Made by a program: the position numbers and the translations under genes. Shown here in pieces: positions 36,050-49,450 of a stretch of 64,000 nt of DNA. Position 1 is the first letter of the stretch; each line of letters starts with the position of its first letter. The notes under the pieces are model-generated. The model did not search any database. It worked only from the letters and a program-made list of their open reading frames with translations, and had not been told where the DNA came from. Where the stretch lies: NCBI GenBank assembly GCA_020310875.1, contig CM035407.1, positions 73,995,404 to 74,059,403 on the forward strand, in the 5' to 3' direction. The DNA comes from Ceratopteris richardii (taxonomy: Eukaryota > Streptophyta > Polypodiopsida > Polypodiales > Pteridaceae).

Positions 36050-39000
36050 ACTTCTTCTCATTCAAGGGCATCGGTGATTAGGATTATGGGGGACATATCC
36101 TCACGTAAGGTTAGTTTCTTGATTGATTCGGGTAGTACAAATTGTTTCCTTTCACTTAAGATGGCAGAAGCTTTAGGGTTGCATATTGAGATGCACACTA
36201 AAAGACCTGTACAGATGGCTAATGGTAGGATACACTATACTCGAGGCTGTATTGAGAATCTTGATTTTTTGTTAGGAGAACATAAGTTTTTGGGTACCTC
36301 TATGTAATTGAAATGAGAGAATGTGATGTAATCATCGGAATGGACTGGTTAGTTCATAACAGTGTCGTGATTAATTGTGAAAGCGGGATCCTTACTTTGA
36401 AAATAGAAGGGAAGGAACATCGTCTTGCAGGCAAGTGTAATTCAAGTTTTTCTCCTATTTCTGCAATAAAGTTGATTAGGGGTATTCGACAGGGTTGTGA
36501 GACATATTTGGTTTATGTGCATGACCTTCAGGAGAAGAAGAAAGAAGAGGAAATACCAGAATATGTTAAAAAACTTTTAGATGAGTACGCATATGTATTT
36601 CTTGATGATCTACCGGGCATGCCTCCTCCTAGGAAAATTGACCATGCTATAGACCTTTATCCAAGAAGTGAGCCTTATTCTAGAGCACCTTATAGGCTCA
36701 ATATTGATGAATTGAAAGAGTTGAAGCTCCAATTGGATGATCTATTGAAGAAGGAGTTGATAAGACCTAGTGTTTCACCTTGGGGAGCACCTGTTTTGTA
36801 TCAGAAAACGAAAGATGGTTCATACAGACTTTGTATTGACTATAGGGGATGGAACAAGAAAACCATTAAGAACAAGTATCCACTGCCACACATAGATGAA
36901 CTGCTGAGTCAATTGAGTGGTGCCACAGTATTCACTAAAATTGACTTAAGATCGGGATATCATCAAATTAGAGTAAAGTCTGAGGACATACCCAAAACCG
37001 CTTTTAGAACACGATATGGTCATTACGAGTTCACAGTTTTGCCTTTTGGATTAACAAATGCTCCTGCAACATTTATGTGTTTGATGAATAATGTGTTTCA
37101 TGAATATCTCGATGAATTTATATTAGTTTTTCTTCACGATATTTTTGTGTATTCTAAGGATGATGATGAACATGCATTGCATCTCAAGAAGACTTTACAA
37201 AAACTAAGAGAGCATAAACTATATGGTAAGATGAGTAAATGTTTTTTTTGCAAAAGGGGGAGTGACTTATTTGGGGAGAGTTGTTTCTAAGGAAGGGATT
37301 CATATAGATCCTGAGAAAGTTAAAAGCATAGTTGACTGGCCTACACCCAAATGTGTGAGGGATGTGAGAAGCTTCCTTGGTTTGGCACAATATGAGAGGG
37401 CACATATTAGGGAGTTTTCTCGAATTGCAAATCCTCTTACAGAATTAACAAAGAAAAATAGAGAGTTCACATGGAACGATGAGTGTCAAAAGGCGTTTGA
37501 CGAATTAAAACAGAAAGTTATCAAAAATTGTTTGCTAAAGATACCTAAGTTAGGGAAGCCTTTTATTGTGGCATGTGATGCTAGTGGAAGCCAAATCGGA
37601 TGCGTTCTTTCACAAGAAGGGAGGGTAGTGGCTTATGAGTCTAGGAAATTAAGGAAACATGAACTAAATTATACAACACATGACTTAGAAATGCTTGCAG
37701 TTGTTCACGCACTTAAACATTGGAGACACTTATTGCTAGGAGTAAAGTTTGAATTAAGAACAGATTCTCAGAGCCTTAAATACATATTTACTCAACCTTT
37801 ACTTAACAATAGACAAAAACGATGGATGCAATTGCTAAGTGAATATGATTTTGATATTAAATACTTAGCAGGAAAAGAAAACAAGGTGGCCGATGCTTTG
37901 AGTCGTAAACCCCTATGCAGTTCAATTTCTATTTTATCCTCTGATTTTGATATTGGAAAAGAATTAAAAGAAGATTTATTTTATGCAGAAATCTTGGAAT
38001 TTTTGGGTATGAATCCAGGTTCTATGTTTCAGGGAAAATTTCGTTTGAGAAATAATGATTTGTATTGTAATTCTCGTTTATGTATTTCTTCAAAATCTGT
38101 TTTGAAAGAAAAGATCCTACATGACTGTCATGATGCACCTTTCTCTGCACACCCTGGTTTTTCTAGAACTTATGCAAAAGTGAAAGCTTCATATTACTGG
38201 CCACGTATGAAATATGATATTAAGAGGTATGTCGAAGAATGTCTGAAATGTCAACAGGTTAAGGCCAAATTTAAAAGGAGTCCTGGCATGTTACAACCAT
38301 TAGATGTGCCTGATCAAAAATGGGAATCCATCTCTATGGATTTCATAACAAAGTTGCCTGTGACCAGAAGTGGGCATCATACCATCTTTGTTGTCGTGGA
38401 CCGTCTTACAAAGATGGCACATTTTCTTCCCATGAGGAAAACTGATACAGCTTTGCATGTTGCTAAACTTTTTATAAAAGAAATTTTTAGGTTACATGGT
38501 ATACTCAAAAGTATAATTTCTGATAGGGATGCAAGGTTCACATCTAATTTTTGGAAAGCAACATTTCAATCCATAGGAACAGAATTACGCATGAGTACTG
38601 CATTTCATCCTCAAACCGATGGTGAGACTGAGAGGGTTAAGAGGGTGCTTGAGGATATGTTACGCATGTATGTGAATGATAAGCAAAACAATTGGACTGA
38701 ATATTTGCCCTTGGTTGAGTATGCATATAATAGTGCATGGCATTCCTCTATTAAGATGACACCTTTTGAAGCAATGTATGGTTATAATTACTTGCTGCCA
38801 CATTCACTTTTTAATTCACAGAATCAGGTTGAAATATCCAAACAGATGCTTGAAAACATGGATTTGGAGCTAAATAAGGTAAGGAAAAACATGAAAGATG
38901 CATAGAAACGTCAGAAATTATATCATGATCTCAAAAAGAGGCCCTTGGAATTTAGAACAAATGATCTGGTTTTTTTGAAAGTGAGTCCTTCTAAATCAAA

Positions 39001-39370
39001 TCTGGTTTTAGGCAAAGATCGTTGATTGTCTCCTCGTTATGCCGGTCCTTTCAAAATCTTAAAGAAAATTGGTTCTTTTGCATATTTACTTGACCTACCT
39101 AATACTTTGAAAATTCATCCAGTCTTCCATGTTGGATTACTTGAAAAGTATGTTCCTAATGCTGATCATGTTTTGCAGGACAAATCTAAGTTGAAGGAAG
39201 ATGCCACTTTTGAACTTGAACCAGAAGCTATATTGGATAGGAGAGTTAGACATCTTAGGAATCGTGAAATAGTGGAAATTTTAGTAAAGTGGTTTGCATA
39301 TCCTATTGAAGATTCAACATGGGTTGGTTTAGATGAGTTTATGGAACATTATCCTTCTTTCCAACTCTGA
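36050..39370 (+). pseudogene. pol: Gypsy-2 pol region: protease, RT, RNase H, integrase, chromodomain-like end (broken)
   Basis: The parts in order are: aspartic protease (FLIDSGSTNCFLS near 36115); reverse transcriptase (about 36650-37400, with [20 protein letters not shown] and [13 protein letters not shown]); RNase H (about 37560-37910, with VACDASGSQIGCVLSQ); integrase with a zinc finger (about 38120-38260) and a DDE core (about 38320-38770, with AFHPQTDGETERV); and a C-terminal HPVFHVGLLEKYVP segment with a chromodomain-like end (EILVKWFAYPIEDSTW) near 39270-39330. This is the Gypsy order. The region is broken in several places and is a fossil. Confidence 0.9.
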
Positions 39371-39384
39371 GGACAAAGTTCTTT

Positions 39385-39398
39385 AAAGAGGGGGAGAA
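39385..39398 (+). other. Gypsy-2 polypurine tract
   Basis: AAAGAGGGGGAGAA directly precedes the 3' LTR. It is the plus-strand primer of the class. Confidence 0.85.
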
Positions 39399-39399
39399 T

Positions 39400-40605
39400 T
39401 ATAAGATGCCACGTTGATTTTCCACTTGGAAAAAAAAAAAGATGTGTAGGTAATAATGAAATTTTATGTTTAGGATATTTTGATCATGTCTACAAAATTT
39501 TGTAGCAATAAGTTTTTACATTCTCTCTCTAGAAAGTTGTCGCATGAAATTTGTATGTTAATTTTGAGCATGAAGATGAAGGAATCTGAAAAAGTGTTGT
39601 ATGAGAGAAAGGTAGAGTATTCTTAGTAGAAAAACTTTACCTGATTGAATTTTTTGTATTTCCTATGTTTTATGTCTCATTTGGTTCCATGAAGATAGGT
39701 TAATGAAGAGATTTTTTATGTTTTTTCATCTCTCTCTAGAATTTTCAATTTTGCAGGGCCCAAAAGTGATATCTGAAAGCAGATTTGGACCTGAGGCATC
39801 TCTAACATTATTGTACAGATTTAAGAATTGAATATTTTTGTCTCTCACAGGCTCAAGCTGATTCCTCACTGTTTTTGAGTTACAGGGTTTTGAAAAGTGC
39901 CGTTTTCCAACACTTAAAAAAAAAAAAAAGAGAAGCCTTCATTCATTCATCTTATTCATGTTCGCAGATTTAGAAAACGCACATGGGTATATAGGTTATT
40001 TTTGGGTGATTGACGTGTGTGTGAGTGCATTGCAGGGATTACCTCTATTTTTGCAGGTACGATTCTTGATGATGGACATGAAAAGTAGATGCATGGGTGG
40101 TCCGGAAGTCTTGCATGAGACATGCGAAAAGACGCTATCTTGGAGCATGCAGATTCTAAAAGTGTGGGTCTAGGAAGGCGTGATTGGTCGTGCGCTGGCG
40201 AAAGGCGGAGATCCCAAAAAGACGAAGACTGAAAGATAGAACAGGATGATGGTCGTAGAGTCATTACGATCATTTTTCGGCTTCTGGAATTGCGATTGAG
40301 ATTGAGATTGAGATTGAGATTGAGATTGTGATTTTGATTGTGATTGAGATTGGGATTGAGATTGTGATTGTGATTGAGATTGGGATTGAGATCAGCTCGA
40401 GGGTGGTCGGGTGGATGAGGCTTCATATTGAAGCAATCTGATAGATTTTGTAACGCAGATCAGAACTACTTGTAAATTTGCACAGATAATAAAATTCTCT
40501 CTCTTCTTGTTCTGCGTATACTCTATTTGCCTTCTTTATATCTTGTGGTGTCGAAACCCATTATTCTATGTGAGATTGTGACTCAAGTTTAGGAGACTTG
40601 TTACA
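39400..40605 (+). repeat. Gypsy-2 3' LTR
   Basis: It is paired with 33695-34888 and ends GGAGACTTGTTACA. It is followed by CACAC and the continued array. Confidence 0.93.
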
Positions 40606-41312
40606 CACACGCACACATATATGCATACACACACATACACACACATACACACACATGCATACATATGCATACATAATGCATATGCATATGCATATGCATA
40701 CATACATACTTACATGCATACACACACATAGACACATATACACACATACACACACACATACACACATATTTACACACACATACACATGCATACACAGGAA
40801 CATATATACACACATAGCCACACACAGATACACACATAGACACACATACATAGATACACACATACATACACATACACACACATACACACACACATACACA
40901 CATTTAGACACACACATACACATGCATACAGACACATATATGCACATACACACATATATACACACATAGACATACACATACATACACACATAGACACACA
41001 CATAGACACACACACATACACACGTAGACACATACACATATGCACATAGACACACACACACATACACATATACATACACACATACACACATAGATACATA
41101 CACATACAAACACACAAACACACACATACACATGCATATAGACACATATATACACGTACACACGTATATACACACATAGACACACACATACACACATAGA
41201 CACACACACATACACACACACATAGACACACATGCATAGACACATACACACATATATATATGCATACACACACATAGAGACACACATACACACACACATA
41301 CACACACATAGT
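40606..41312. repeat. CA/TACA minisatellite array 5, continued
   Basis: This is the right half of the array split by Gypsy-2. It contains an ATGCATATGCATATGCATAC phrase near 40670-40705 and ends at CACATAGTACAG. Confidence 0.93.
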
Positions 41313-41452
41313 ACAGGTGCCTATGAGGACATGCATAGGCCGGCAGGAACGATAAAGGAAGAAAAAAAAATGTGGAAGATGGGGGAAATTCCTTTCCTTA
41401 CGCAGGATGTTCGAGAGGCGAAGGGAAGGAGGTGCCTGGCTATGATCTAAGG
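41313..41452 (+). pseudogene. Exon-like fragment with an AYEDMHRPAG peptide after array 5
   Basis: Directly after the array, TAGTACAG looks like a splice acceptor, and the next frame encodes GAYEDMHRPAGTIKEEKKM, continues for about 25 residues and stops at 41450. Its start shares a 23-base exact match (41318-41340) with 23361-23383, in the same reading frame. I do not recognise the protein. Beyond it lies an A23 run (41471-41493). Confidence 0.35.
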
Positions 41453-41827
41453 GAGAGCCGCTGCGTGAGCAAAAAAAAAAAAAAAAAAAAAAAGCAAAGG
41501 AGGTCAATGCATGAGGGCAGGTTCAGGGAGGAAAAGATAAGAATAAGGAGATGCGTTTGAATGTTCTTTTGTCAGGGAGTTCTGACAGATAGAGCTTGGA
41601 CTCCACATTCTTTAAGAAGCCACATGCCAAGAATCAGTAGTGGAGAGGACAATCATGATGGAGGATGCTGGGATGGCAGAATCACGTGGGAATTTTTTTT
41701 GTATCTGTAGTGAGTGTCAAGCTTGACTCGTGCCCGAATTCTCTCAGCTCGTCATGTCCGGCAACTGTATTCCCCTGCTGGGAAGTCCAGAAGATGTGAA
41801 AGCCTCCTTGTGAAATCTAGTCTTCTC
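41453..41827. other. No gene seen; contains an A23 run
   Basis: There is a long A run at 41471-41493, possibly the tail of a retroposed sequence. No other structure is recognised. Confidence 0.5.
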
Positions 41828-43637
41828 ACTACTGCATTTTTTGCCTTAAAAGGGAGTAGCCTGCCTGTTGGTTTTTTTTTTCTGAACTTTAGAGGAGAGG
41901 CTTAGCAATAATTGGGCATGGCACGATGGTGCATGGCGTTCTAGTGTGCGCATGAAGGGGAGAATCAACGGATGTGCTGAAACTACTCTAGCTCCAATGT
42001 ATTCGACTTGATGGTTGTGGTGTCCATTGAAGGCCACAACTCTCTGTTGGATCTTCGTGTTGACGTTGAATCCTGAATGGCGCTACTCAGTAGAGGAGGA
42101 CTTTAGTCGATGGATGGTCGATTCTGATAATTCTAGCGGGTGTTATACAGCTTGGATTAATTTTCAATATTGTTATTGGAAAACATTGATGCTCGTTAGA
42201 GGAGAACAGAGAAACATCGATTCGACTTCAGGTCTGATGCATCTCAAAGACATCTTAACCAGCTCGCCGTTCACTCCTACATGTTTTCAAGCCTTCTGAC
42301 AAGTCGAACTTTGTCATCATTTGAGATGCGCTGCCATCGTAGTTTTTTTTCTACACTCTGATGACGGACGGCTTGCAATTTAGTTAAACTTGACATTAAT
42401 GCTCATGCGCTGATCTTTTAATGTTTTTCTTCTCGTTGCAAACTATGAAAATCAATTGACAATTTTTCTGCGCTTGAATATTGACAATGTTAATGAATGG
42501 TTTACTTTTGGCTAAAAGAAATTTTGTCGGATGTTGAGGATTCATATCAGAAAACATCACAGATGAAATCTCATGACAGATCAAAAGAATGATGAATCAG
42601 AGTTGAATTACAGCAATTAACTTTTATGATAATTGAGGGGAGAACGTTTGTAGGTTCTAAGCAGGTTGAATTCATATTGCGCTATCTATTTGAAGGAGAA
42701 GCTGTGCAGACGAACAGATTCTATCATAACAAAAGAATAGCAGAAGGTTGGTTGTCGAAGCCATCTCTAAATGACAAAGGATTGCAACTCGAGAGAACAT
42801 CACAATCAAACAAATGATTAAGGTTCGCTCGTGCCATGTATATTTTGAGTTCTTTCACAGTTTGTAATATTCCACTTGTAGTTTCATACGAATGTACCTC
42901 ATTATGCATTTTGAGATGTTGAAATGTTACGTTGGTTTGTGACTTCTATATCAGATTGTGAAGTAAGTTTTGATGTCACATCTCACCACTTTCTTTTGCT
43001 AGAATAATGATCCGGTAATCAAGGAGTATCTAAGAAAGGAGCTTTCCTAGTCTTAGAGTACGTTGAAGACTTACGTTTACCTCAAATTAGAATGTCAATG
43101 TATAATAAAGAACAATGCATTTCTGAAGTGTAATCTTTAAAGTTAACTGTCTTAAGTGGCTTGATTTAATTGTAATTCCACAAGCACAAAGTAATTTCAA
43201 GAGTAATTCTTCCTATAAGCAAGTTGTTGGCCATGAACGTAGCATATTCTCTTAGAAAATGATGTTGAAAGGGGGAAGCTTGTTAGCCATAAACAGATTA
43301 TGTTTCCTTTGAAATTGATGTATCTTGACAAGCACTATAAAATATAGAAATCAAACATGGAAAAAATACAAGAAGAAAACTAGAGCGAATTTCAAAGGTT
43401 TAGGATGTTTTCATACCCCTTGTGAAGGAAACCCTCTCACAAAACAGCTGCCTCCATTATCCAATTGTTTGTTGATGCTTGATAATAACTTCCACACCCA
43501 ACTGCACTCCTTTCCATCAATAATCTGCTTCATAATAAATATCCTAATTAAAGTCTGCTTGAATCTCTCTTACTTTGATCCTTGGATCTGCAATTTATGA
43601 GGTCTCTCTTTGCTCTTCCCCTCCTTTCTGTGAACCC
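41828..43637. repeat. Segmental duplication copy B
   Basis: This is the intact partner of copy A (2923-4080 plus 16151-16987), without the SINE or the Copia element. It preserves the Copia empty site at about 42800-42825 (CACAATCAAACAAATG). It ends at TGTGAACCCAGCG, where the next sequence is the gag-like relic. Confidence 0.85.
42620..42820 (+). other. Candidate terminal exon, copy B
   Basis: After a possible acceptor (GAATTACAG), the frame begins QLTFMIIEGRTFVGSKQVEF, runs for about 65 codons and stops after ERTSQSNK. It is the counterpart of 3825-4053. The family is not recognised. Confidence 0.25.
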
Positions 43638-43659
43638 AGCGACATACCTGGTGAAGCCG

Positions 43660-44137
43660 ACATGAAAGGAGGGGGTGAGTGAATCAAATAGCTAGCAAAT
43701 CGAGGAATCGAGCTGATGATTGAGTTTAGTGAACCTAGCACTTCAAACATTGAAGATCTTTTAGCTCAGTTCTTGTGCCTTCGACAAGAGGATAGATGAC
43801 AAAAAGCTATCCAATCCCTTCATGAGAGATTAACAAAGCGATGCATATTTTTTAGGGTACAAATATATCCAAGTTCTCTAACGAATATGAACTCGAGACG
43901 AAGTACCTAGGTGTCGGTTTGACTCCAATGACAGACCATGAATTATGTGAAATCTTTGTCTATGTGTCTGAATTCGACATGTGTGATCAACTCATGCAAA
44001 AAAACCAAACCACATGGTTGCAATACAAAGTAGCGCTTCTCAAGCAGTTCATGCTAGAGGACATAGAGAGAGTGACTCGTAACTCCTTCTTGACGTGGGT
44101 TCATATGCCCAAAGACCAACCGATCCTAGAAATTAAA
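43660..44137 (+). pseudogene. gag-like relic, left of the CACTA insertion
   Basis: Translated fragments such as WLQYKVALLKQFMLED and RNSFLTWV resemble the gag-like domain of a plant retroelement. It is degenerate. The other side of the CACTA element (59964 onward) begins with REIEK and continues to LFLQAIDVRAQPELIPLLQ, which is where such a domain continues. Family assignment is tentative, and it is treated as a fossil. Confidence 0.4.
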
Positions 44138-44164
44138 CACTACAACATACCAAGGGTATACCGA
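44138..44164 (+). repeat. CACTA left terminal inverted repeat
   Basis: It is 27 bases long and pairs with 59934-59960 with three mismatches. Confidence 0.95.
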
Positions 44165-44340
44165 TGTCGGCATACCGATGGTCTGTGTCGACGTCGGTAT
44201 GACTCTCTGAAGTTTTTGGAAAACCGCTTAGACTCGGAATAACGGTGTCGGTATGAGCATCGCTATGTGCATCGATATAAGCATCGGTAACTTCCTGGAA
44301 ATTACTGACGCTCATACTGACGCTCGGTTTTAACTCGGCC
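44165..44340. repeat. CACTA left subterminal repeats
   Basis: Repeated TCGGTATG/CATACCGA and GACGC-type motifs lie in both orientations. The right end has the same motifs. Confidence 0.8.
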
Positions 44341-44430
44341 TGAGAGCAAACATTCGACATTTCAGTGTTTCGAACTTACATCTTTCTACTGTCGACTTTG
44401 CGCGTGCGAACACCATATCTCTGTTTGTCA

Positions 44431-44431
<1 letters not shown>

Positions 44432-44481
<50 letters not shown>

Positions 44482-44522
44482 ATTCTCTCTTTCTCTCTCT
44501 TCCCCTCCCTCTCTCTCTCTCC
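44432..44522. repeat. CT-rich tract
   Basis: Mostly CTCT with a few interruptions. It lies just upstream of a probable first exon, a common place for CT tracts in plant 5' untranslated regions, so it may be part of the promoter or leader of the carried gene. Confidence 0.8.
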
Positions 44523-44729
44523 AAGCACACCTCTATCTTTCTAGATCTGAAGTTTTGGTAAGTATATCGCACATACTGTGGCACTCTTTTTTCTTTATTT
44601 ATGTTTTTGCATTTCTAATATCTTCTCTCTTGAATTTTGCAAGAGATTTTGGGATCAAGTCTTTGGAAATTCGACAAAGGACGACTTCAAGTGGATTTTG
44701 ACGATCACGTTTCAAACAATTACATCGAT
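44523..44729 (+). other. Probable 5' exons of the gene carried by the CACTA element
   Basis: A first exon ends at 44557 (donor TTTTG/GTAAGT). A second runs from about 44644 (acceptor TTGCAAG) to 44729 (donor CGAT/GTAAGT) and can encode FWDQVFGNSTKDDFKW. The splice sites are good matches to consensus, but exon use is an inference. The next good acceptor is CACAG at 58406, which would make an intron of about 13.7 kb. Confidence 0.45.
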
Positions 44730-44774
44730 GTAAGTAATTGTTTTAATTTCGATTGATAGAGAGAAAGATTTATA

Positions 44775-46794
44775 CATATACATACACACTCACATATGTA
44801 TAAACACACACATGCATATCCATACACACATACATATAAAAACACATGCATATGCATACACATGCATATGCATACACACAATGCATATGCATACACACAT
44901 ACATGCATATGCATACACACATGCACATGCATACACACATGCATATGCATACACACATAGACAATGCATATGTAGACACACATAGAGAATGCATATGCAT
45001 AGACACATACACAATGCATATGCATACACACAATGCATAAGCATACACACATGCATATGCATACACACATGCATATGCATACACACATGCACAATGCATA
45101 CACACATACACAATGCATACACACGTACATGCATATGCACACACACATACATGCATATGCATACACACATACATGCATATGCATACACACATGCATATGC
45201 ATACACACATGCATATGCATACACACATGCATATGCATACACACATACACAATGCATACACATACACAATGCATATGCATAAACACATGCATATGCATAC
45301 ATACATACATGCATATGCATACACACATGCATGCATATGCATACACACATGCTTGCATATGCATCACACAATGCATATGCATACACACATACACAATGCA
45401 TATGTCATACACACATGCATATGCATATACACATACATGCATATGCATACACACATACACAATGCATATGCAAACACACAATGCATATGCATATACACAT
45501 ACATGCATATGCATATACACATACATGCATATGCATATACACATACATGCATATGCATACACACATACAAAATGCATACACACAAACACAATGCATATGC
45601 ATACACACAATGCATATGCATACAGACATGCATATGCATACACACATGCACAATACATACACATTGCATATGTATACACATATACATGCATATGCATACA
45701 CATATGCATGCATATGCATACACACAATGCATATGCATACAAACATACACAATGCATACACACATACACAATGCATATGCATACGCACATGCATATGCAT
45801 ACACACATACATGCATATGCATACACACATACATGCATATGCATACACACATGCATGCATATGCATACACACAATGCATATGCACAAAATGCATATGCAC
45901 ACAATGCATATGCATACACACAAACACAATGCATATGCATACACACATGCATATGCATATACACATACACAATGCATACACACATACACAATGCATATGC
46001 ATACACAGAATGCATATGCATACACGCAATGCATATGCATACACAATGCATATGCATACACACATGCATGCATATGCATACACACATGCATGCATATGCA
46101 TACACACATGCATGCATATGCATAGACACATGCATATGCATACACACATGCATATGCATACACACATACACAATGCATACACACATACACAATGCATACA
46201 CACATACACAATGCATATGCATACACACATACATGCATATGCATACACACAATGCATATGCACATACAATGCATATGCATACACACATACATGCATATGC
46301 ATACACACATGCACATGCATAGACATGCATATGCATACACACATGCATATCCATACACGCATGCATATGCATACACACATACACAATGCATATGCATACA
46401 CACATGCATACACATACACACATACACAATGCATACACACATACACAATGCATACACACATACACAATGCATACACACATACATGCATATGCATACAAAC
46501 ATACACAATGCATATGCATACACACAATACATATGCATACACACATGCATATACATACACACATACACTATGCATACACACATACACAATGCATACACAC
46601 ATGCATGCATATCCATACACACATACATTCATATGCATACACACATACATGCATTGCATACACACATACATGCATATGCATACACACATACATGCATATG
46701 CATACACACATACACAATGCATATGCATACACACATGCATGCATATGCATACACACATGCATGCATATGCATACACACATGCATGCATATGCAT
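44775..46794. repeat. ATGCATATGCATACACAC-type satellite array, left half
   Basis: About 2 kb of 16-20 base units built from ATGCATATGCAT and ACACACATACAC/ACACACATGC. Nearly strict pyrimidine-purine alternation leaves all six frames open, which explains the frames of up to 614 codons here. It is one array with 56773-58404, split by Gypsy-3. Confidence 0.95.
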
Positions 46795-47655
46795 TGTTAG
46801 TCGGACGCCGGATTGGAAGATTGTATAATTAAAATCTTGCTTCACACGTGCAAAAGGTTGTTACGCAGGCACGATGTATTCTTTTATATAAAGCAATGAA
46901 AAAAAAGATGCGCGAGAGAGAGACGATTCGTGGAATCAACAGACTGTTTGTCTGGGGGATTGCCTCAACGCTGCTGTAGCGCTGTTGTCTAATTTTTGCG
47001 TACTCTGAATGTACTGTGTGTATCTGTGTTTTGTTACCTATCGATCTCTATGGGGGTTGCGAGTTCTATTTACATCTAATAGATCGTGAACTGTTGTCTG
47101 AGTAAGTTGTTTGTGAATCTCTATTGGGTTATGGTGTTGGTCCGCGCATTGTGTGTTACCCCTTCTTGGAATGTTCTGCCAGTGGTTGATGAAGTCTGAT
47201 GCAACTGTGGTAGCGTTCTGGTATTCAGATCTGTACGGTGTTGTCTGCAGTATTGGAATCTGTCTTCATACGGTAAAGTTAAGTACAGTAAGGGTCTTCT
47301 AAGTTGCGCACTGAGTTTTTAGTACGGTGTGTTTGAACTATTGAGTTCTTTGTGTCTATGGTGTTTCTGTGAAGGTTGAACAAATACTCTTGTTTCCGGT
47401 ATTTCCAGTAAGTTTATGTGTATATGCAACATAGCATCTTAGCATATTTGGTGCACGTGGTTGAGCTAAGACTTTGAACGGTAATGTCTAAGTACAGCAG
47501 ATTTTGTTAGAGCTCCTAGCAGTAGTCTATTGCTGAGTAGTGAGTTTGGGAACTAAGTACAGGGCCTCTGTATAATAGACCCCTTCCACTCCCAAGAACC
47601 CAAGAATCACTTAAACGCACTTTTGATAGTTAGAAGGAAGCAACAACGTTTAACA
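46795..47655 (+). repeat. Gypsy-3 5' LTR
   Basis: It runs from TGTTAGTCGG to GTTTAACA. A TATA box (TTTTATATAAAGC) lies at about 46882-46894, unusually close to the LTR start. Confidence 0.92.
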
Positions 47656-47656
47656 C

Positions 47657-47675
47657 TAGCGCCGTCTGTGGGAAG
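47657..47675 (+). other. Gypsy-3 primer-binding site
   Basis: TAGCGCCGTCTGTGGGAAG starts two bases after the LTR. The GCGCCGTCTGTGGGAA core is typical of Tat/Athila-type plant Gypsy elements. Confidence 0.75.
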
Positions 47676-47770
47676 GTGGTAACAGATCAGATTGTTGCAA
47701 ACCTGTTATGGAAACGTGACTGTAAATTTTTTCGACAGTAATAGTACGCGATTAGTACAAAAGATGATAC

Positions 47771-49450
47771 ATGCCGGTTACTCGATCCGGTGAAACGTAT
47801 CCAAAGAACCGCCAGCCTGGGGTACTTAATTTGCTAAAAACGACTCCGAGAGGTAGAAGTACAACTAGGTCTAACCCAGTTGTCAAGAAAGTAAAGAATG
47901 TTAGTAGTGATTCCGGTCATATTCCGGTGGAACGTGTGACGCCTCTGGTAAATTCCGGTACTATTTCGGCACAGTCTGTCGAAGATATAGTAACTCCAGA
48001 ATCTACCAGGACGCAGCCTGAAGTTAGTTTAACATTATTGGATGAAGATTCAAATCTGTTTACGACTAGAAACACTTTAGCCAAGGAAATTAGTGAAGGA
48101 GAAAAAACACCTTGTATTGGCAAAAATTCGACACATTCCGGTGATATTTCGATAACAGTTGCTGAAAGATCGCAGTTTTTCGGCGAAGGTTTACCCTTTC
48201 TCGGTGAATCTTCAGCCCAATCACCGCTATTGGGAGTAAGTTTCCCTACATTCGACTTCAAGAAGAAAGGAAACTTGTTTGAAACTGAGATTGGAAATAT
48301 ACTGAACAAGATTATCGAACCGGAAAGTGCATAGGCTGATACAGACTCCGACGGTTCAGATATTCAGCCTCGAAATATAGGAGATATTCACCATACAACC
48401 ACCAGCACGATGAACGAACAACAACAACAACAACAACTATGTCTACCCAGGCCGACTCCAACAGGAGTAACGTACACTAAATTCGGTGGATTCCCAGGAG
48501 ATGACCCGGATGCTCATGTACGCACGTTTGAGATAAGTTACGCAGTGCTCAATCATCCACCTGATTCGGCGTATAAGGCTATTGTTTTCCAATCGACATT
48601 GGTCAACGAAGCAGCTAGATGGCTTACAGAATATCATATTAACCATTTCGGCACTTATGAAGCAGTAAGAGATGCCTTTTTGCAGAGATTCAGGCTAAAG
48701 AAGAATCCAGCCAAAATTTTTGACTACCTGCAAAACAATAGACAGAACATAAATCAAATAGTACAGGAATACGCCACGCTATTCAGGACTCATTTGAGGC
48801 AGTTACCACCAGCACATGCCAACCTACCGGATGACGTTATTACTCAATGGTTCATCAATGGCCTGACTCCACAACTTAAACAGATTATGATCATACGCTG
48901 TGTAGGAGGTATGATGCTAGATGCAGTGATCGCAATGGCTTTGCAGTTGGAAAACAAGGTTGGAGGATTTACAGAAGATCTGGAGTGGTTAAAAGCAAAT
49001 AAAAATGTAGCTGAAGACCCGACCAGACAGATGTACTGCACCACATGCAAGAATTCAGGCCATACTAGTGCCACTTGTGCACTTAATTAGTTGTTTTGTG
49101 CTATCTGTAACACTACCGGACACACCACAGAAAACTACGCATATAACACCAAAGTGCAGGGAACAGCACTTGTCAATGCAATTATATAGGAACCAGGGCA
49201 ACCAGAAAATCATTATGTACCTCCGCAAATGAGAAACAACGAGCAACAAGGATATCAAAATTACAGAGGATAGAGAAATAATAACTACAACGCAAACCAC
49301 TGGCAGGCCGGACCACCACAGGAAAATCCCAATTTGCCACCACTGCGCTATCATTTCTGTGGTGAATTTGGTCACATTAGAAGATTTTGTAAGGATGCAG
49401 CTGAGTATGATCAGAGGAAGAAAGAACGTCAAAACCCAATGGCTAATATG
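47771..49450 (+). pseudogene. gag: Gypsy-3 gag region (broken)
   Basis: An N-terminal Ser/Thr-rich part is followed by a retrotransposon gag core (about 48470-48970, with FGTYEAVRDAFLQRFRL and VQEYATLFRTHLRQLP). Up to three CCHC-like knuckles follow (CTTCKNSGHTSATC near 49040; others near 49100 and 49350). It would bind and package element RNA. The region is broken. Confidence 0.8.

Larger units (their letters stand above)
33695..40605 (+). mobile_element. Gypsy-2: chromodomain-type Ty3/Gypsy, broken
   Basis: The element is 6,911 bases long, with LTRs of about 1.2 kb, a 5-bp target duplication CACAC (33690-33694 and 40606-40610), an initiator-tRNA-Met primer site, gag, pol and a chromodomain-like C-terminus. 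The LTRs differ by roughly 3-4% by eye, so it is older than Gypsy-1. The coding part is broken in several places (around half a dozen). It sits inside a CA/TACA array. Confidence 0.95.

Noticed and set aside
44720-46845. Very long open frames (up to 614 codons) encoding Cys/Met/Val/His/Tyr-rich proteins, on both strands
   Set aside because: They lie wholly in an alternating pyrimidine-purine satellite that cannot contain a stop codon in any frame. All six frames are open at once, and no start context or domain supports coding.
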